Positions 28,593 to 38,548 of a stretch of DNA of 43,734 nt are shown piece after piece; the stretch's first letter is position 1, and every line of letters begins with the position of its first letter. A program made the position numbers and the translations under genes. Source of the stretch: Bifiguratus adelaidae (lineage: Eukaryota; Mucoromycota; Endogonomycetes; Endogonales); assembly GCA_002261195.1 (NCBI GenBank), contig MVBO01000127.1:1-43734 (forward strand), read 5' to 3'. The notes below the pieces were generated by a model. That model made no database searches and was not told where the DNA came from. It saw only the letters and a program-made list of their open reading frames with translations.

Positions 28593-30680
28593 TTATTCAC
28601 TTTTGTTCTTCTTCTTTCTCCTCTTGGCTTCCGGTGCTTCTTGCTCTATCTGATCCAACCGCAGTTTCAGCTTCTTACGGAAATCTCTTAATCGCTTCTT
28701 CTTAGATTTCCTGAATTTGAGCATATCCTTCTCTCGTTTCTCAGGCGGTCGGTACCTTAAGGAGAGTGCTGTGAGCTTACTGGTTTGGCTACAGTCAACA
28801 AATACTTACGGAGCCAGAGCCTTCAGGCCCACCACCTCATTCAGGTCCTTATCATCGGCCAGAAGAATTTCCACAGGATCCAAGCCGAAGTCAGCCTTCT
28901 CTACCATCCGGTATTTGAACCTCGTTGGTAGATCGCCGATCATATCCTCATAGTCCATCTGGTAATACTCTTCGAGATACTTTTCGAAATCCCTCTTTCG
29001 GGACTTCTTAGACTCCTGTATAGGTTCTTGATTGCCTTGTTTGAACTTCTTGGAGTTCTTGAACGTGTTTTCGTACTTTTCTCCTCCCGGAAGGTAATCA
29101 GCATCCATCATCAAGTCGTCATCATCTCCTCCGCCGTAATTTCCATAATCTTCTTCAGCCTCATATTCTTCGCCGCCGCTGGCTTGCTCAGCTTCACCAC
29201 CATTTTCCTTGTCGGATTCAATGTCGCCAATGTCAATGTCATCGGCCCATTCTGGCTTCTTCTTGTCGGCCACATCATAATATGTATCATTGAAAACCGT
29301 AGACATCTCGCGATCGTACTTGTTGGGATCAAAGTCACCCTCCAAGTCAATGTCATCCATGCCGACATCTACACAAGTTGAGTTAATTCGAACGCTTGCT
29401 ATGACGTTCCACCTACCGGTGTTGCCCGTAATTTCCTGGAGTTGCTTGAGACGCTCGTATATCTCCTTCTTTTTGAGGTTCTTTAGACGCTTCAGCTCTT
29501 GCGCTTTCTGCTCCTTCTCCTCCTTCTTGCGTTGAGCTCTGGCCTCACGTTGACGCTTACGGGTGTCGTCCTTTCGGCGCACTGACCCAATCACATCACG
29601 TGCGTGCGTCATCAGATTTGAAGCGTTCCTAGTACAATCATCGTTAAGAAGTAGCCGAAAGAGAGACAAGTTGAACATACTCTTCTTCAAACCGGAAGTT
29701 ATACTTGCTCTCAAATCGATCATTAGCTTCCAAGGCTTCTTCATCTTCGTCGTCAACAATTTCGCCATAGGTCGGCACACGATCGTTGCTCTTCTCGATC
29801 CAACCGCGGTTGAGGATGTATTCCATAAGAAAGGCGTCCTCACTACTGACATTTGGATTGTCCTTGTAGTCTTGCCAATCCTTGAAAGCTTCAGCCCCTG
29901 CCTTGTCCTGAGCTATGCTTTCCAGCAGAAACTTTTTGTAATCTTCCTCCTCCTCCTCAAGTTCTTGCGCCGTCTTTTCCCGTTTGACCAAAAAGTCATC
30001 GGCGTCATGGTCGTTCTCATCCTCCCCATCTTCGAGAGCCGCCTTTTTGAACGCATTCTTCACTTCCTGTTGCTCTTCGACATGGGTTTTGCCTTTCATC
30101 GAGTTGCTAGTCTCATTGTCCTCGTCCACATAGCCTCCATTTTCAAGCAATACTTGGCGTTGATAATCCTTGATCCTGACGGGCTTTTGCTCCTTCCTCC
30201 TTTTCAATTCTTCCCGAGCTTTCGCAATCTCTTCCTCGGAAAAGAACTTGCGGCTCGAGTCGTAGACATCAGGATCTTTACTTTTGATCGCGGCGATAGT
30301 CTTCATAATTTGTACGTCGACTTCTCGTGTGAGCATTTGCGCGTCCTCGTCCTCTTCCTCATCCGTTGAGGACTCTTCCTCATCCTCCAGCAACTGCTGG
30401 TCCATGAGGGAACGCTGACTGAACATGCCGGGTATCTCGTCATCCTTGATACCCCATTTACGCTTCCGCTCGGCAACCTTTTTCAGTCTGTCTTCGTCGA
30501 CGGTATCCACATCGCCATACTTTTCCTTGACTGGCTCCGAGAATAAGTTACCGCTCAAATCCAGGTCCCAGTGCACTCCAACTTACGTCTGCTTAATTCT
30601 TCAGCTTCTTTCTGTACATCGTACTTCTTAGCAAACTCTTCATTGATATGAAAATCCAACTCGTCCTCCCCGTCGGACAT
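28593..30680 (-). CDS. kri1: KRI1, nucleolar ribosome-biogenesis factor
   Basis: Five exons (30680-30587, 30530-29681, 29628-29417, 29368-28810, 28755-28593) give 625 residues; yeast Kri1 has 591. It starts MSDGEDELDFHINEEFAKKY and reads LKEKYGDVDTVDEDR across the first intron. Acidic and basic runs alternate, with conserved KDYQRQVLLENGG, RGWIEK, RKRDFEKYLEEYYQMDYED, IGDLPTRFKYR and the Kri1 C-terminal end YRPPEKREKDMLKFRKSKKK ... RDFRKKLKLRL. Kri1 works with Krr1 in small-subunit processing in the nucleolus. The Lys/Arg-rich tail is a likely nuclear/nucleolar signal. Its stop is 182 bp from the PEX1 stop. Confidence 0.95.
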
Positions 30681-31146
30681 GGTCTAACGAGCGCCAAAGT
30701 TACCTTGCGGGCAAAAATGAACAAAAAGAAAAATAGGGTGGCTGTGACTGCTTTATTTCCCCATAGTCTTTGGTCACTTGGTGACAAATCGCAGGTGGCT
30801 AACAGTGCCTGACAAGCTTCCAATGTCTGAAGGAACAAAGCTAGACGAGGACAGCGCACGGTATTCATTTAATGGTACAAGCACTTGATTATTTCTTGTT
30901 GCTGAAGCGCTTCAATGGAGCATACCAATGATATTGGAGAGGATAAAGGGAAAGGGATGGCTAGATTAAATATGTTACAAATTGACTACGGATCTACCCT
31001 GTCTTGGACCTGAGCGCACAGCAGAATTAGCTCACCTCAACCGGGGTTGGATTCTCGGGAGAATTTCCCATAATGTAGGCCCACCTGTTGCCCTGCACGA
31101 GACTTGGCCCAATTTTATGCATTTGCGCAAGCATAATTTCACGACG
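30681..31146. other. Divergent intergenic region upstream of kri1 and the microprotein gene
   Basis: 466 bp between the kri1 start and the TATA box of the lysine-rich microprotein gene. No gene was found in it. Confidence 0.45.
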
Positions 31147-31157
31147 TATATAAAAGG
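31147..31157 (+). promoter_or_regulatory. Strong TATA box (TATATAAAAGG)
   Basis: The sequence TATATAAAAGG is a near-perfect TATA element. A TSS roughly 30 bp downstream would give a short leader ending near CCAACAG, followed by an intron in the 5' untranslated region (GTGAGT at 31208 to CTGCAG at 31260, with a CTGAC branch site near 31242). The ATG at 31269 follows only 8 nt after that intron. Confidence 0.75.
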
Positions 31158-31268
31158 CGGGAGCGGTGGGTCTTTTCAAACCTACCCCTTCATTGCCATC
31201 CAACAGTGTGAGTACTAAAGAGAGCGAATAATGAGCATTATCGCTGACGATGTACTGCAGAATCAAGC

Positions 31269-31492
31269 ATGCCCAAGAAGAAGACTGAAGGAGAGAAGGA
31301 GAACCCTAAGACGAAGGCTGACAAGAACAGACCAAAGTCAAAGACTGAGAAGAGAGAGGAGCAAAAGCAACATAAGCTAAAAGTAAGTCTCGATATGCTC
31401 TTCAATTCAGCAGGAAAATACTCGCCACGAATGCGACGCTGACATCCTTTTCTAGAAACAGGAGAAGAATTCGGCTGAACGTCTTCAATAAC
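31269..31492 (+). CDS. 49-residue lysine-rich microprotein, unknown function
   Basis: Two coding exons (31269-31382, 31457-31492) joined at GT-AG in phase 0 give a 49-residue protein: MPKKKTEGEKENPK, then alternating Lys/Glu to the end SAERLQ. Fifteen of 49 residues are Lys; there is no hydrophobic core, so it is either fully disordered or one charged helix. The promoter is unusually clear: a consensus TATA box 122 nt upstream, a 5' UTR intron, and an in-phase coding intron of 74 nt. These support a real, possibly highly expressed gene. It may act on RNA or ribosomes, a guess from charge only. A non-coding transcript is the main alternative. I recognise no family. Confidence 0.6.
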
Positions 31493-31835
31493 CCTTGTTG
31501 TCGCTTGCTCGCGCAAGTTGCATGCCACTTTCATACACGATTGCAGCCAATGCCCCATTGGTCCGACTTTCTGAATTTTTAACCTCTTTCCGTTCTGTTG
31601 TCACCTAGCTTTGTGTAGCTCTCAAATTTGCGATGAGTTACGTGGAATTTCGCAAATTGTATCTAACTCCAATACAAAAGTCAGTTTGCCTTGATGTGGG
31701 CGGCCTTGATCGCTTTAATATGGTACAGGAGATGCATTTATGTTTACAAGAGTTACAGTGAGGCTGTTAAGCGCCTCAGGAACAGGGACGCATACGAGGA
31801 AGAGGCCCAATCGATGGGGTGTAGGATTTGGAAAA
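31493..31835. other. Gap with one weak membrane-type small ORF
   Basis: About 343 bp between the microprotein gene and the stop of the serine-rich gene on the other strand. A plus-strand ORF from ATG 31694 to 31876 reads MWAALIALIWYRRCIYVYKS and then a charged helix (EAVKRLRNRDAYEEEAQ). It overlaps the minus-strand gene's stop by 41 bp and has no clear upstream exon, so I do not call it a gene. Confidence 0.3.
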
Positions 31836-32910
31836 TCAAGCGGACGTGGACACCGCTCCTGGCGATGCGAAATTGATGTTGATTGCAGGCTCAGTGGTTT
31901 GTGAGCGGTTGGTAGACGTCAAACGATGTGCTTTATCAATATGCATCCGTACTACAGTGACGCGCCGTTGTTTCCGCTTAGCGGACTCCAATATTGTCTC
32001 TGGCAGGCGTTTCAACTCCTTTTGCATGTACAGGGTATCATGATTCGTGCCGCGATCCTTCGTCGATAGGATAGATAATGATTTGTCCCCTTCTTGCCAT
32101 TGTTGTATATCGGCTGGTTGGTAAGCATTTTGTGCTTCGCTGATGCCGATATTGATGGATGGATATGTACCCGTAGATTGGAAATAACGAAAGTCGGACC
32201 ACAATTCGAACCGGCTGCCAGAGATGTCTGGCTTATTGACCATTCCGGCTCCACAGTTTGAACCTGTCCCATTCAATTGCTCGGCACTCGAGAAGTTGTC
32301 AGCTGAATAGCATATGTGATTATCGCGACCGCTTGGTGTGCCATATATATCTGACAGACCGTTCTCACCGTGATTGCCGCCCTCGTAGGATATCGTGTGG
32401 TCAAGCGGGTTGATCATGCTAAATGAGGTCTTGTTTTCCGTTACGGTGTGATCGAAGGTCGAAGATGATGCAGAGAATGTGAATGGATGAGGAGGGGTTG
32501 TTGGGGGGTGCTGTTGTACAGGGGAATCATTGTTGGCGTGATGAATGACTGGTTGCTCCTCGTTGACGTACACACAAGAATACGGAGGCGGGTATTGCGT
32601 TACAGGTGTCATACCAAGATGATTGACTTCCTCCCCCCACTCTTTGCCTTGATCGGTAAAGTATTGGATTTCCCTCTGAGAGTAAGGGTTGATTCGATGA
32701 ATGGGGCTTTTGTGATCCCGCGGTTCCAGCAAGTGCTCCGGGAGCAGATCTATATCCTCCGATTCGGTATATGCAACGTCTTCGAGAGCATGCATTTCGT
32801 CTAGAGGAGGGCCCAAGTGATCCTTCAACTGTGTAAGAACTCTGCATGAAATGATAAGCGAAACCGGATGGTCTACTAATGCGAAAGCTTACCTTGAAGC
32901 CATCAGACAT
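31836..32910 (-). CDS. Unrecognised 336-residue Ser/Thr/Asn-rich protein
   Basis: Two exons (32910-32893 and 32828-31836) separated by a 64-nt intron. Exon 1 encodes only MSDGFK; the spliced frame continues LKDHLGPPLDEMHALEDVAY. The body is polar and low in hydrophobic residues (runs of Ser, Asn, His, Pro and Gln such as QHPPTTPPHPF), so mostly disordered. A basic stretch near the C-terminus (ESAKRKQRRVTVVRMHIDKA) could be a nuclear localisation or nucleic-acid-binding segment. No domain is recognised. A transcription-related factor is possible but not shown. The 3' splice site could also be 13 nt upstream, but that shifts frame and is rejected. Confidence 0.6.
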
Positions 32911-34573
32911 TTCAAGAGGAGGTATTGGCGTTCTGAACGAGGTATCGAGCGTGGAAAGTGAAAGCACTGCACTTTATATTGACTGGCGCGAGACAGTCTG
33001 TCAATGACCGCTGCGTCGACGTTTCCAGTCAACATTGCTCGTTTCTGATACGATGATGTCCGTGATTGAAAAACAATTGCCGTATGGGCGCAATGTCACA
33101 ACGTTATCTATGTTGTGTATAACTCAAAGTAGGTCGCCAGTGATCGCTAGCCAAACGTACTGCGAGCTTGAGTTTCAGTGGCGCAGGTACATACTACACC
33201 GTGGTGAACTGAGATTTTTGAGGCACCAATATTGCTAATCACAGCGACAATATCTCCAAGTAGCAATGATCCAGACAATACGTCAATGGTCGCTGTCCAG
33301 TCGAAGTGACAGTAACGAGACGTAGAAGCAAGGCGAGAATCTCCCCAGGAAATAGAGTGTGTGACCGCCCCCTGAGCACATGTCGCTCTGTGTAACCTCA
33401 GCAGATCTGGGTAACACTGCCATGCAGTGGAATTGCGTTTTGACGTGGATGATCGGACAGGGTACAGCCATGATTTCCACTGCGTGCGCGCGCCTTAAGC
33501 TTATGCTCGGGACTTTCATCGCGAGCGGTGGCATAGATGCTCTTGGTGAGCATCACATCACTGTCGGGCTGATGATCGCGGATGCGCGGATTTCCGGATA
33601 TGCTGCATGCCAATGCTTTTTCGGTAAACGACAGCGCAGTAAGGTGCTGCGTCCAAGCATTCATCATCCCGCTCAATACGATGCATGTCAACCAATTCCG
33701 CTTACTCGAGACCTTACTAGACAATCCTTGTTGCGCGGGGAGTTGGTAAAGTGGCGGCACGGGCGGCCAATGATGCCTGGATGTTCGGGAGATAATCAAT
33801 GTAAGTGACACTGAAAGGCACATAGGGCAGTAGACGAAGCTCCGTCGGATACGCACGGACTCGCCCTCTCAAGATCTCCGCTCAAATCTCATCACACCAG
33901 AAAATAAGCGGAAAGTCGATCTTGATCAGCATGCGCCTCAAAAGGATTCTATTGTTGATTGAATGTTTGGACCAAGGCATAAACGCGACAACTACTACTT
34001 GCAAAAGGGATGTAGCTGAATCATACACGGCGTTACCTTATTCATGGACATCGTTATTCCTGTGCTCGTCATCGTCTGGCCCATTCCTGGATGCATTTTT
34101 GCTCAAATCGCTGAACCATCATATGCTAAAGTTTGCATTGTTGATCGTTACCAACTTCTTACCGTATCTTCCTTGCCAAACGATGCCTGTCAAAGTTTTA
34201 CGCTCAGACAATGCTGCCTCGAAATGGTTATCGTTACTTGGCACGTGCGTTAATTTTGCTTTGCGTCATCGTTGGGGGATTTCCGCCATTAAACGTCCTG
34301 ATAGTCCGGCTTTTCCATTATCTTTATCGCCCTTCCTATCGTTTCTGTCTTTTGCCTCTCTTTTCTTGGCGTTTTTTCCAACGTGCTGGTGATCCCAAAG
34401 TCATCCTTGTCTCTTTGTCAGCTGAGCTCAGTATATTGTCGTCACCTGCTTCTTTCAGGAGCTTTATACCCCATCAGCTTCGGGATAAGACGAAGTGACT
34501 CAGACCACATCGAACCGGCATATATTCCATTATATCTTTAGCACATATCGTCAAAGCTACACATACAAGACAT
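32911..34573. other. Large gene-free region between two divergent genes
   Basis: 1.66 kb with no convincing ORF, splice-consistent exon series, tRNA or repeat. Overlapping ORFs on both strands at about 33380-33860 have random composition. A pyrimidine-rich stretch at 34311-34380 (ttccattatctttatcgccc and following) and AT-rich sequence at 34520-34545 suggest the core promoter of the transporter gene. An unannotated non-coding RNA is possible but unsupported. Confidence 0.5.
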
Positions 34574-36581
34574 ATGGATCTACAACACCCTTTTCCTGAT
34601 CAACCCCACCAAGTGCTCTCGGCCAGCCAACTTTCGAACCAACCGTCGGCTTTCACTTCGAGTCCAGTCTTATCGACGGCTAGTCCGTCTTTCGACAACC
34701 TATCAGCCTCTTATGTCCTTTCGAGTATTGATTCGGGGTTTTTCGCGTCAAGTACGCGGATGAGTCAGTTTGATTTGGTCATTGCTGCTGTCCAGGTCAG
34801 TCTACATGTCTTGAGCATATGGCTGTCTTGCGCTAACACAACGAACGCATCCCTCTAGGCGATTTGTCAAGTTGCTGTCATCATTCTCGCTGGCTTTTTG
34901 CTTTCAAGAGCAGGCTTCATTGATTACAAGAATCAGAAAGTAAGTCTTGGCATTGCGTCAAGCATCTCTTTACTGACTTTGAATGCAGTGGCTGTCCAAA
35001 CTCAACATGCACTTCTTTACACCTTGTCTCCTGTTCACAAAGATGGCATCGCAGATTACTTTTGCAAAGTTCATCGCCTTGTGGCCAATACCTGCGTTCT
35101 ATGCCATTTTTGCTGTCTTGGCATTTCTTCTATCACGACTAGGAGGTCGCCTAGGGCACCTGCGTCCTGGATACATTAAATTTGTCGAAGCTGCAGCGAT
35201 GTTTGGCAACACCAACAGCTTGCCCATCGCGCTTATCCAAGGGCTCGCGTACAGTAAAGTAGGACAATCTCTTTGGCAGGACGGCAACGATAGCGCTGAG
35301 CGTGTAGCAGCTCGGTGAGTTGAAATGAGGCTGGCATTGACCACACTTACTAAACCATCCATTTGTGACAGCGGTATATCCTACATTCTATTTTACGCTA
35401 TCTTTGGTAACATCCTTCGATGGTCATATGGCTACAAGCTGTTGACCCCCAAGATCGCTTTACCCGACGATATTGATCAGACCAGGATAGACGCAACTTT
35501 ATCTGGTGTTCGAAACAGCGGCTCCCGAGAAGTCGGCGCGGAGACTGTACCTGCCTCACCCTTGAGTACTGACAATGAGGAATACGTTCGATCAATTCCC
35601 CGCGCACACGGTCATTCGAACTCACATTCACAACCCAGTACTTTGATACAGGACGATGCATCAGATTCCTCCGAAAGTTTGGTAGATGACGACGATACAA
35701 CTCAAGCAGAAGTCACCTTCTTTAAGCCGATAGATCGAACCACGAGTCGCCGTAGTCCATCCAATCGTGGATTACGTCCACCTTCAGAACGCACGCAGAA
35801 CCTGCTTAATCCGTGGTCTCAATACGATATATCCGACACTGATTCAATGTATAAGCAGCATGTCATTACGCCTACGCTGCAACCGCGAACGAGCCTCACA
35901 TCATTTCCTGCTGTCGAACTCGATCGCATCGGAGAAAGCGATGCCCACAAAAAAATGAACACTATGAAAAGGCATCTCCTACGGACTGTTTCTACCATTG
36001 GACAAAAGATAGAACCTTTGTCAAGATACATCACTCCGCCTCTTTACGCCGCCGGAGCAGCTCTAATTGTCGGTCTCATTCCTTCGCTACAGGACTTTTT
36101 ATTCAATCCGTCATCAATCGTATACCCATCCTTGACGAAAGCTTTTGAGAGCTGTGGATCCGCCGCGGTACCTATCATCCTCATCTGTCTTGGAGCGCAA
36201 ATGAGCGACTTTTTGGTCCGGAGACAAGAGCAAAAGGCATGTGGATTGTCGGAGGACCAAAAGATGGGCAAGCGTGCTGCAATCATTACAGTTTGCGCTC
36301 GTATGGTTGTCATTCCACTCTTTGTCTTTCCGCTCGTCGCTGCCTTCGTTCAGTGGGGTGATGTGCTCTCGTCCATTGTCACTGATCCTGTCTTTGGCGT
36401 CACGATGATCATTCTCGGTTGTGCACCTACAGCTATCAACTTGATCCAAATATGTCAAGTCAACGGCATCTATGAAGATGAAATGGCCCGAGTTCTTGTA
36501 ATTAGCTACGGCATCTTGAGCATACCGTGTTTGGTGGTGGTTGTCATGGGCGCCTTGTGGGTCATTCAACAAGTCGTCTAG
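34574..36581 (+). CDS. PIN-like auxin-efflux-carrier-family membrane transporter
   Basis: Four exons (34574-34795, 34859-34939, 34989-35314, 35372-36581) give 612 residues. About ten membrane spans lie in two bundles of five. The N-terminal bundle includes SQFDLVIAAVQAICQVAVII, WLSKLNMHFFTPCLLFTKMA and FGNTNSLPIALIQGL; the C-terminal bundle includes ITPPLYAAGAALIVGLIPSL and VFGVTMIILGCAPTAINLIQ. The central hydrophilic loop of roughly 200 residues is Ser/Asp/Arg-rich and likely cytosolic and phosphorylated. This is the Mem_trans family architecture of yeast Ecm3/YNL095C, usually ER membrane, of uncertain substrate. The N-terminal ~50 residues before the first span are Ser/Pro-rich. Confidence 0.93.
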
Positions 36582-36768
36582 ATGTAAAACAAAACCGATG
36601 CCTGTACATACGCACCTTGAACGTCCATAAAGCGATCAGAGTCCCACTTCCGGAAAAGGGAATACTGACCGACGGCTATGACGCAAGGCAACTTCATGTT
36701 TGCGTAGCTCTCTTCTCCACAGGTGCACCTTGGTACAAAGAGAAAGCTACCTGACGTATTGAGACGCC

Positions 36769-37044
36769 ATGGACTCAAAACAAATCCCCATCACTACTGG
36801 ATCGATAGCGCCTCCCAAGTCCGCCACAGCTAAAGCAGCACCCGGTAACGTTCCTATCACCTCCTCACCGACGATACCGAGTAAAGAAGAAGCTGGACAT
36901 GGTGTCGGTACAGAAAGCGCGGATACGAAATCACCTGTAGGGACCGGAGGACCGCCTGTCGCGGACGAAAAAGCCATGCTACGGAGAGCAAGTGTTAATC
37001 ATGCCTTACAACAGCAATTACAAGATGGTGAAAACCAGCAGTGA
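36769..37044 (+). CDS. Small disordered protein, 91 residues, unknown
   Basis: A single open frame from ATG 36769 to TGA 37042-37044. The composition is Pro, Ala, Ser, Thr and Lys/Glu with no long hydrophobic segment. The end (ADEKAMLRRASVNHALQQQL) is likely helical, and RRAS-type Arg-Arg-Ala-Ser is a PKA-like phosphorylation consensus. Composition looks coding, with few rare codons, but there is no homology I can name. It lies 187 bp after the transporter stop on the same strand, so a 3' UTR ORF is the alternative. Confidence 0.5.
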   Translation: MDSKQIPITTGSIAPPKSATAKAAPGNVPITSSPTIPSKEEAGHGVGTESADTKSPVGTGGPPVADEKAMLRRASVNHALQQQLQDGENQQ

Positions 37045-37452
37045 GGGCTGTTTGGCTTGAGACGATACGTCTGCAGCAAGAGGTCAAACAATAACGTGGC
37101 GGCCAATGGAAGCATGCCAAGATCAGGATACGAACAGAGCTCGAGGTAATCCATCGGTACGGAACGATCACCACTCTACATCATATATACTGCCATCAGA
37201 TGCCATAGTTGAATTGCTTGCATAGAGAGGGAGACTTCCCAAGGTAGTCATACTTATGACAAAGGCTAATAAACCACTTTGCATTCCTCATCCGGTAGCT
37301 TTCGCATTTAAAATGATCATCTTCTATGATGTCACGCCAACAATAACTTACACAAAAGACATGCTTTTCCAGCTGTAACTATATCCTTCTATGCTCCTGA
37401 ACCACCACTTGCTCAGACCAGAAAGCGAAGGTTCTAGCGCGTCTGGTGTCCT
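37045..37452. other. Convergent intergenic region
   Basis: 408 bp between two small ORFs that face each other. AT-rich near 37270-37330. No gene or fold recognised. Confidence 0.4.
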
Positions 37453-37710
37453 CTACTGACGTGTCGTTCCTTCAGCCTGTATTGCCTCAGACTTTGTATC
37501 TTGAGCTTGACCGTTAACAGTACTGGCTACTCCTTCGCCGTGTCTAGGTTTCGCTGAGCTACTCGCAGGAGCTTGCGTCTTGGCTTGAGCCTTGTTCAGC
37601 GTTTGTGCAGCTTCTGCGTACTTTGAGTTAACAGGGGTGATTTCAGAAGGGTTCTCCGAGATGAGGTTCGGTGTGCGACGCAACTTCTCGGTATCAATAC
37701 GTGGGTCCAT
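37453..37710 (-). CDS. Small disordered protein, 85 residues, unknown
   Basis: An open frame from ATG 37710 (MDPRIDTEKLRRTPNLISEN) to TGA at 37453. It continues upstream without an ATG to a TTG near 37752, so an upstream exon is possible. The first ~45 residues carry charged and hydrophobic positions; the rest is Ala, Gln, Lys, Ser and Thr-rich. No signal peptide, no membrane span and no family recognised. It sits 96 bp before the stop side of the Kre9-like gene on the same strand. Confidence 0.45.
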   Translation of the reverse strand: MDPRIDTEKLRRTPNLISENPSEITPVNSKYAEAAQTLNKAQAKTQAPASSSAKPRHGEGVASTVNGQAQDTKSEAIQAEGTTRQ

Positions 37711-37806
37711 AAGCGTAGTATGCTCGAGCAAGAAGGGAGAATGATTGAACAAGAAGGCGGTCTTCGACTTTATTCCGCAGATTGCACGTCACAAGCATGA
37801 CCAGAT

Positions 37807-38214
37807 TTAGACCACTTCGAAGCTATCCGAGAATTGACGGATGGGGAACGCGGGATCAGTAGAATAAAATACCAACACGAATTGAGATGGCTTGCCCAAG
37901 TTGCCCGTGTAGTATGGGCTCGACTTTGGAACAGTGAACTTGGTTGAAAACGTGGTGTTCTTGACATTGGCCTTGACGGTTTCAATCATGTACTGGTGAG
38001 GGTGGCCGTTGTTGTTCACTTCAAAGTAGATGTCAAAGGTTGCAGGGATTAGATTGTTCGGAGCAGCACTTGGCTTCCACTTGATGTTGTGCGTAGAGCC
38101 GCGCTTCCATTTGGTATGGATGTTGGGGTAGGTAACGTCCCAACCAGCTTGAATGAGGCAGGGAAGAGCGAGAGCGAGGAGAGCAAAAAGCCAGAATGCA
38201 GAAGCCTTGATCAT
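37807..38214 (-). CDS. Secreted Kre9/Knh1-like N-terminal-domain protein
   Basis: A single exon of 135 residues. ATG 38214 begins a strong signal peptide (MIKASAFWLFALLALALPCL, then IQAG). The mature ~112 residues match the beta-sandwich of the Kre9/Knh1 N-terminal family: WDVTYPNIHTKWKRGSTHNI, then KWKPS, and FVLVFYSTDPAFPIRQFSDSF at the end. In yeast the family acts in cell-wall beta-1,6-glucan synthesis; small single-domain secreted members are common in fungi. There is no Ser/Thr-rich tail or GPI signal, so this version should be a free extracellular or wall-bound protein. Only one asparagine glycosylation site, NTT, is obvious. Confidence 0.8.
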   Translation of the reverse strand: MIKASAFWLFALLALALPCLIQAGWDVTYPNIHTKWKRGSTHNIKWKPSAAPNNLIPATFDIYFEVNNNGHPHQYMIETVKANVKNTTFSTKFTVPKSSPYYTGNLGKPSQFVLVFYSTDPAFPIRQFSDSFEVV

Positions 38215-38548
38215 GGTTGCTTGATGATCCCAGAATGCAAACACAGCGATCTTTATAGTTTTATAATCTCGGAACGTGGGATGTTACGAAAATATTATTA
38301 GACCTCAAGATTCCAATCATGGCGTTTCGGATCTCTTCACATATGCTTCCAGAATAGCTTGATGCAAGGCTCCTGAAAAGTAAATTTGCCTAGTTTGTAT
38401 TGCGTCAGAAGGCTCGAAGGCGGACCCTTTGATCGTTCGGCAAAACGAATTGACCATTTCCTATGGCTGTTATTGGACGAGTACAGGGCTGTGGTTATAT
38501 TGATAGTGTATTTTGGGATGCAGGCCCTAAAATTGTACATGAATTTCA
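38215..38548. other. Intergenic gap
   Basis: 334 bp between the start of the Kre9-like gene and the stop of the hydrolase, both on the minus strand. It should hold the promoter of the first and the terminator of the second. Nothing else seen. Confidence 0.4.

Noticed and set aside
33380-33860. Overlapping ORFs of about 140-150 residues on both strands
   Set aside because: Composition is random-like, neither strand shows motifs or plausible splice partners, and neither has a neighbouring exon in phase.
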